This document shows positions 56,934 to 64,000 of a stretch of 64,000 nt of DNA, one piece after another. A model generated the notes under the pieces. It did no database searches and was not told the origin of the DNA. It was given only the letters and a program-made list of their open reading frames with translations. Source of the DNA: Meiothermus taiwanensis DSM 14542 (GTDB lineage: Bacteria; Deinococcota; Deinococci; Deinococcales; Thermaceae). Both the position numbers and the translations under genes were made by a program. The stretch spans positions 1 through 64,000 of the forward strand of contig AXWR01000001.1 in the NCBI GenBank assembly GCA_000482765.1, in the 5' to 3' direction. Each line of letters opens with the position of its first letter. Position 1 is the first letter of the stretch.

Positions 56934-58070
56934 TTAGCTCCAGTAGGGCCGCACCGACTCGAGCATCCGCTCGGTCACCTGGCGGTTGCGCCGCTCGATC
57001 TCGGCCTTGCGGGGAATCTCGGGGTAGGCGCCTTCGGGGTCGAAGAGGGTATGGGTCAGGAAGTGCCCGAGCTGGGTTCCCCAGCGCCTAAGCCAGGGTT
57101 CGGGGAGGTGATCGGGCAGGGGCAGGCCTTGCAGCGTAAGGTAGAGCAGGGCCCAGATGCGGCTGGTGGCATCCAGGCTGTAGCCGCCCCCCAGGGTGTA
57201 GACCGCCCGCCCCCCGGCAAAGGCCGCGGCGTACTGCCGCAGCAGGGGGAAAATTTTGGCGTAGGCCTGGGTGGTCAGCAGAATTTCGGCCAGCGGATCC
57301 TGAAAATGCGCATCGGCCCCGCACTGCACCACCAGCACGTCCGGGCGGAACCAGCGCAGGGCGGGCTCGAGGCCCATCTGCAGAACCTCGAGGTAAGAAT
57401 CATCCTCGGTAAAGGGCTCCAGGGGTATGTTCAGCTTGCGTCCGGTGCCCTGGGCCTTGCCGATCTCGTGGGTATGGCCGGTGCCGGGATAGAGGTAGCG
57501 CCCCGACTCGTGAATCGAGAAGGTGAGCACGTTGGGCTCATCGTAGTGAATCCACTGCACCCCATCGCCGTGGTGCACGTCTATGTCGATGTAGGCCACC
57601 CGCAACCCCTGCTCGGTCAGGTAGCGAATCGCCACCGAAAGGTCGTTGTAGACACAAAACCCCGAAGCCAGATCCTTTTGCGCGTGGTGCAGCCCGCCCC
57701 CAAGCTGCAAGACTTCCTTGGCGGCCCCGCTAAAGACCATCCGGGCTGCGGTGAGCGTGCCCCCCACCAGCCAGCGGGCCGCCCCGTCCATGCCGGGAAA
57801 GATGGGGGTGTCGGCGGTTCCCAGGCCGTAGTGGTCGAAGTCGGGCAAAGGCTCACCCCTTCCAGCGGCCTCCACCCGGCGCACAAACGATTCCAGGTGC
57901 ACACTGCGCACCTCCTCGCGGGTGGCCTGTGCAGGCTCGACAAACTGCAGCGGGTGGCCCAGGTGTTCCAGCAAGTCCAGTAGCATCTCCAGGCGCAGCG
58001 GACTGAAGGGGTGCTGAGGCCCAAAGTTATAGAGATGGTACTGGGGGCTGTAGACGACCGGAACGCTCAT
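56934..58070 (-). CDS. acuC: AcuC-type histone deacetylase-family amidohydrolase
   Basis: The 378-residue zinc enzyme has the family signature YIDIDVHHGDGVQWIHYD near residue 170, the LGGGLHHAQKD histidine pair near residue 130, FSIHESGRYLYPGTG and VQCGADAHFQDPLAE. AcuC removes acetyl groups from lysine of acetyl-CoA synthetase, activating it. ATG 58070 overlaps the upstream stop codon (ATGA), which fixes the start. An acetyl-CoA synthetase-like gene lies at 8583 in the same window and is a candidate target, by inference. Confidence 0.93.
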   Translation of the reverse strand: MSVPVVYSPQYHLYNFGPQHPFSPLRLEMLLDLLEHLGHPLQFVEPAQATREEVRSVHLESFVRRVEAAGRGEPLPDFDHYGLGTADTPIFPGMDGAARWLVGGTLTAARMVFSGAAKEVLQLGGGLHHAQKDLASGFCVYNDLSVAIRYLTEQGLRVAYIDIDVHHGDGVQWIHYDEPNVLTFSIHESGRYLYPGTGHTHEIGKAQGTGRKLNIPLEPFTEDDSYLEVLQMGLEPALRWFRPDVLVVQCGADAHFQDPLAEILLTTQAYAKIFPLLRQYAAAFAGGRAVYTLGGGYSLDATSRIWALLYLTLQGLPLPDHLPEPWLRRWGTQLGHFLTHTLFDPEGAYPEIPRKAEIERRNRQVTERMLESVRPYWS

Positions 58071-58702
58071 AAGCTCTTGCTGGGGATTTCGGGGGGCCAC
58101 TGTACCACAAATCCTTTTTGGCGCAGCTCCCGAGCTATCCTGCGGGTGTCCAGGGTGCCCACCCGCACCACGGTGGTCACGGTGCCCTCGCCGCAGGGGT
58201 AGGTCAGCAGGGAGTGGATGTTGATGTGCTGCTGGGCCAGCTCGCTGCTCAGGCGGGCCAGCTCGCCGGGCCGGTCGTCGAGGCAGACCTCGAGCCGCCC
58301 GCTGGGCTTCTCCACCCCGGTCAGCCGCAGGAGCGCATCCAGCAGGTCAATCCCGGTCACGATGCCCACCAGGGCCTCACCCTCCAGGATGGGCAGGGCC
58401 CCAATTTTGCGCTGGCGCATGACCCGCGCGGCCTCCTCCACCGGGTCGAGGGGATCGCCCGTTATCACCGGCTGGGCCATCACCCGCCCCACCGGGGTGT
58501 CGATGGGCTGGGCGCCCCCGGTGGCAAAAGGGCTGGTGGCCAGCCGGATATCACGGTCGGTGATCATCCCCACCAGGCGGCCCTCCTGGGTTACGGGGAT
58601 GTGCCGGATGTTGCGCTGCAGCATGAGGTGGTAGGCCGCCTCGAGGGTCACCGCAACGTCCACGGTTAGCACCGGGCTATTCATTACGTCTCTGACCAAC
58701 AT
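58067..58702 (-). CDS. acuB: AcuB-like CBS-CBS-ACT domain protein
   Basis: From ATG 58702 the product has 211 residues: two CBS motifs (MNSPVLTVDVAVTLEAAYHL to GMITDRDIRLA; PVITGDPLDPVEEAARVMRQ to IVTGIDLLDALL) and a C-terminal ACT domain (LEVCLDDRPGELARLSSEL). AcuB-type proteins probably sense adenine nucleotides and amino acids and regulate acetate metabolism with AcuC. It is translationally coupled to acuC. Confidence 0.9.
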   Translation of the reverse strand: MLVRDVMNSPVLTVDVAVTLEAAYHLMLQRNIRHIPVTQEGRLVGMITDRDIRLATSPFATGGAQPIDTPVGRVMAQPVITGDPLDPVEEAARVMRQRKIGALPILEGEALVGIVTGIDLLDALLRLTGVEKPSGRLEVCLDDRPGELARLSSELAQQHINIHSLLTYPCGEGTVTTVVRVGTLDTRRIARELRQKGFVVQWPPEIPSKSL

Positions 58703-58798
58703 TTGCCTAAAGTCTAACGCAAAAGCCGGGCCAGATTGAGCGCAACCCGGCAGCAAACGCACCGAGCACCCCGCCGGGGTGGTCTAGACTGTGGATGG

Positions 58799-60457
58799 AT
58801 GTTGCGCCTGCGCTTGCAGCTGCTGTGGAACGGGTTCCGCCAGGCCCCGGCCTCGGCCCTGGTGGGGTTGCTGCTGGGGGCGGTGCTGGCCTATGGGGCC
58901 TGGGCTGCCACAAGCTGGTTTCTGAACTTCATCTCCAACGAGCTCTTTGGCAGCAATACCTTTGTAAACCGGCTGGCCGCGGCCTTCACCCGCGAGGTGT
59001 TGGTGGATCGCATCCTGGGCAGCCTGCTGCTGGTGCTCTCGAGCGCGGTGGTACTCTCGGCGCTGCCCAACGCGGTGGCCGTCCTCTACACCTCGGAAGA
59101 CCTGCCCCTGCACCTCACCCTGCCGCAAAAAGCCAGCCGGGTGTTTTTGTTCAAGGTGGGCGAGGTGTTCGTGACCACCGCCCTCCTGCCCATGCTGCTG
59201 GTGCTGCCGGTGCTCTTCGCCTATGGTGCCCACTACGGCGCACCGCCCATCTTCTTCCTGGGGGCTGCCCTGCTGATGCTGGCCCTGTTCGCCTTTCCGG
59301 TGGTGCTGGGGGTGGGGCTGGCCCTGCCGCTGGTGCGCTTCGCCCCGGCGGGCCGGGCGCGGGAGTGGGCCGCGGCCCTGGGCGCGGTGCTGGGTGGGCT
59401 GCTTATCTTTCTGTTGCGGGCTTTACGCCCCGAGGTGTTGCTGCAGACCAACTTCGCCAACCCCGAGGAGTTCGACCGCTTCCTCCAGACCTTCCGCGAC
59501 CCCAGCGCCCCCTTCCTGCCCTCGGCCCTGGCCCAGCAGGCCCTCAAGGGGTTGGTGCGGGGCGAGCTTGAAGCGCAGTTCTGGCTCCTGCTGGCCCTCT
59601 CGGGGGGGCTGCTGCTCCTGGCGGGGCTGGTCGCGGGCTATGCCTACCAGCAAGGCTGGGTACGGGCCCTGGAGGGCACGGTGCGCGAGCGCGGCCTGGT
59701 GCGCCCCGGCCTATTGGATCGCTGGGCGATGAACAGCCGGGTGGGCGCTCTGTGGGCCCGCGACCTGCGGCTCTTCTTCCGCGATGCCAACCAGGCCGCC
59801 CAGCTCATCCTGGTGGGGGTGCTGGTGCTCCTGTATACCACCAGCCTGCAGTACCTGCCCCTGGGGGATACCCGCTTTCAGGTGGTGGCGGGCTTCCTGC
59901 ACCTGGCCTTCCAGGGCTTCGTGATTGGCGGGGTGGGGGTGCGGCTGGCCTACCCGCTTTTGAGCCTCGAGGGCCCCGGCTACTGGATGCTGCAAACCGG
60001 CCCGGTCGCCAAACACACCATCCTGCTCACCCGCTTTGGGCTGGCCCTCTTTTTCCTGCTGCCGCTGGGCCTGGCCCTGGGCTACTTCTCGCCGCGGGTG
60101 ATTGGCCTGGACGACAACCTCACCCAGGTATCGGTGGTGCTGGGCCTGGCCTCGGCCCTGACGGCGGCAGCTTTGGGGGTGGGGCTGGGGGCCGCCTTCC
60201 CCAAGTTCGACGCCGCCAACCCCGCCGAGGTGCCCATCGGGATGGGGGGGTTTTTGTACATGGGCTTCATGCTCCTGCACGCCGGGTTTCTGGTGCTGCT
60301 GGCCAGCCGCCCGGCCTACCTGGCCATCACCCAGCGCCAGGCCAACTACCTGGCCAGTGGCGAGGGCCCCCTGTGGTTGTTGATGGTGGCCGCCGCGACC
60401 CTGGTTCCCCTGGTGCTGGCGCTATGGTTCGGCTACCGCCGAATGGGCGAAAGGTGA
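58799..60457 (+). CDS. Large multi-pass membrane protein, putative ABC exporter permease
   Basis: The 552-residue protein has about 12 hydrophobic segments separated by loops with charged amphipathic stretches, such as EEFDRFLQTFRDPSAPFLPS. The layout fits large ABC-2-like permeases, but no ATPase gene is adjacent, so transport by an ABC complex is only inferred. TAGACT (58785-58790) ends 8 bases before the ATG at 58799, supporting this start and a leaderless mRNA rather than the upstream ATG. Substrate unknown. Confidence 0.7.
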   Translation: MLRLRLQLLWNGFRQAPASALVGLLLGAVLAYGAWAATSWFLNFISNELFGSNTFVNRLAAAFTREVLVDRILGSLLLVLSSAVVLSALPNAVAVLYTSEDLPLHLTLPQKASRVFLFKVGEVFVTTALLPMLLVLPVLFAYGAHYGAPPIFFLGAALLMLALFAFPVVLGVGLALPLVRFAPAGRAREWAAALGAVLGGLLIFLLRALRPEVLLQTNFANPEEFDRFLQTFRDPSAPFLPSALAQQALKGLVRGELEAQFWLLLALSGGLLLLAGLVAGYAYQQGWVRALEGTVRERGLVRPGLLDRWAMNSRVGALWARDLRLFFRDANQAAQLILVGVLVLLYTTSLQYLPLGDTRFQVVAGFLHLAFQGFVIGGVGVRLAYPLLSLEGPGYWMLQTGPVAKHTILLTRFGLALFFLLPLGLALGYFSPRVIGLDDNLTQVSVVLGLASALTAAALGVGLGAAFPKFDAANPAEVPIGMGGFLYMGFMLLHAGFLVLLASRPAYLAITQRQANYLASGEGPLWLLMVAAATLVPLVLALWFGYRRMGER

Positions 60458-60584
60458 AGTTCTCTGTCTGGCCCAGCGGGACTGCAACCGCGAGGACTGT
60501 CCAGCAGGCCTCGAGATCCCAGGGGCTGGGGGGCCGGAACCCCGGCAGATGCGCCTGCCCTGAACCTTGGGGTGCCAATCCAGC

Positions 60585-61658
60585 TTAGAAAGGCCATAGC
60601 TGAAGGGCCTCGGCGGGGTCGGATAGGGCGCTGTACACCCTCCGGCTGTGGGTCGCCACAAACAGGTACTCGTGGTTTTGGGTGTGCGAGATCTGGCCCA
60701 CTTTTTCGCCCTGGGGGTTGTAGATGCCGATGCGGGCCCCCACATAGCGGACGTGGGGGCGGGTGAGGCGGCGCACGAAGCCCCAGTGCCGGAGCATCTC
60801 CTCTATTTCCTCGGCGGTAAAGAACCCCTCGTTGTTGAACGAGACCACCAGATGCTGGGCCTGGATGCGCCCTAGCAGGGTTTGCATGGCTTCCCTGGCC
60901 TCGCGCTTGGAATTGAAGGGGCTTTTGCGTTCCTGTACGTCTTTGCGCTTGTTGGCTACGCCGTAGGTCTGGGGCCTGTCCCAGCGCACCAGGGTCTCCC
61001 AGACGTGGTAGTTGCCCAGGTACGAATGCTGGTTATAGGGGGGGTCGAGGTAGAAGAGGTCGGCTTCCAGGTGGGCAGCCACCTCGAGCGCATCCCCCTG
61101 CAGGGCCTGGCCCTCCCCCGGAAGCAAGGGGGGGTACTCCAGGCGCAGGTCGTTGTACGAACGGGGCGACCACCGCTTGAGGTAGGCCATCTGGATGCCG
61201 GTGGTGGAGTCTACCCGGTCGGCCGCTAAAAGCAGGCTGGTGAGCAGGATGGCCCGCAGCAGGGGGTCACCTTCAGACTCGGCCTCGAGCCCCTCGCGGA
61301 TGGCCTCGATGCGCGCGCCGTTTTTGGGCTGAAAATAGCGGGCCTTTTCGCAGTAGTCCTGGGTAAACCAGCCCCGGCGCGGGGGCAGGGATTGCAGCCT
61401 GTCCAGGATGGGCTGAACGCGCTCCCGGCTGTAGGTGCGTGCGTCGGCTTCGACCAAGGCCTGGGCCAGCACGTGGGCATAGCTCATGAGGTCGTTGCTG
61501 ATCACATAAAACCCTTCAGACTTCAGGGCGTGCCCCACCCGAGCACTGCCGGAAAACAGATCCACCACCCTACGGATGGGCGCTTGCTGGTGAATGGACT
61601 GGATGGTTCCAATAATCCAGGGAAGCAAAGCCCGTTTTGAGCCGATGTACTTGATCAT
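60585..61658 (-). CDS. D12-class DNA adenine methyltransferase, orphan
   Basis: The 357-residue enzyme begins MIKYIGSKRALLPWIIG, followed by the SAM motif VVDLFSGSARVGHAL near residue 31 and the catalytic motif IV FYLDPPYNQHSYLGNYHVW near residue 205; VSFNNEGFF follows. It should methylate N6 of adenine at an unknown site. No restriction endonuclease or specificity subunit lies beside it, so it is an orphan here. GAGGG precedes the ATG. The C-terminal 60 residues are not part of the core fold and may help sequence recognition. Confidence 0.9.
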   Translation of the reverse strand: MIKYIGSKRALLPWIIGTIQSIHQQAPIRRVVDLFSGSARVGHALKSEGFYVISNDLMSYAHVLAQALVEADARTYSRERVQPILDRLQSLPPRRGWFTQDYCEKARYFQPKNGARIEAIREGLEAESEGDPLLRAILLTSLLLAADRVDSTTGIQMAYLKRWSPRSYNDLRLEYPPLLPGEGQALQGDALEVAAHLEADLFYLDPPYNQHSYLGNYHVWETLVRWDRPQTYGVANKRKDVQERKSPFNSKREAREAMQTLLGRIQAQHLVVSFNNEGFFTAEEIEEMLRHWGFVRRLTRPHVRYVGARIGIYNPQGEKVGQISHTQNHEYLFVATHSRRVYSALSDPAEALQLWPF

Positions 61659-61748
61659 GCGGTTCCCTCGATACAGGCGAATCTGGAGATTTCACCATGC
61701 CACAATACCACGCTGCGGTTGCGGTAGAATTGGCCCTCGAGGTCTCCT

Positions 61749-64000
<2,252 letters not shown>

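Overview
The window reads as chromosomal DNA of a Thermaceae bacterium (Deinococcota), most like Meiothermus; this is inference from gene content. The evidence is high GC with strong GC3 bias, the 26-residue ribosomal protein Thx, a cysteine-less alkyltransferase-like protein, two PilT paralogues, families largely confined to this phylum, many genes with a TANNNT -10 box a few bases before the start codon (leaderless transcripts), and very frequent CTCGAG. No phage, IS element, CRISPR array, tRNA or rRNA was seen.

Layout. 0-8.5 kb: sugar aminotransferase, M3 oligopeptidase, pilT, a CBS-type membrane protein, a nucleotidyltransferase, two small lineage proteins, a metallo-beta-lactamase-fold hydrolase and a Ser/Thr kinase. 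8.5-16.7 kb: acyl-CoA synthetase, a second pilT, the ribosome assembly block rplU-rpmA-obg-rsfS, and yqeK-LCP. 16.8-26.7 kb: deoC with a two-domain ALDH16-type dehydrogenase, a TetR-ATL operon with a palindromic operator, a phospholipase D protein with maf, and an unknown acidic protein with valS behind a T-box. 27-35 kb: cyclic-di-GMP enzymes (a degenerate GGDEF protein with an unannotated 44-aa membrane protein, and a coupled phosphodiesterase-cyclase pair), Mrp with a SufR-like regulator, and an HD hydrolase.

35-44.4 kb: recJ and a small LapA-like protein, then a complete assimilatory sulfate reduction and siroheme operon (cysC-cysH-sat-TSUP-met8-like-cobA-sir) led by a SAM-I (S-box) riboswitch and carrying two copies of a TTACAA-N3-TTGTAA palindrome. 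44.5-49.9 kb: hisA, arginase, a YceD-like protein, a CHAD protein, rpsT-thx and tyrS. 49.9-56.6 kb: cytochrome c maturation genes ccmB, ccmC, ccmD, ccmE, ccmF, ccmG, ccmH, a TPR-cytochrome c fusion and a Rieske protein; ccmA is absent. 56.6-64 kb: DUF1653 protein, acuC-acuB, a large membrane protein, an orphan D12-class adenine methylase, a glutaryl-CoA dehydrogenase-like protein and the 5' part of guaB.

Most interesting: the SAM riboswitch whose P1 helix overlaps the ribosome binding site of cysC, with the paired palindromes; the T-box (GUC specifier) that places an unknown acidic protein under valine-tRNA control; the roughly tenfold excess of CTCGAG in all reading frames; a 77-bp repeat with two conserved hairpins; and the TPR-cytochrome c fusion.
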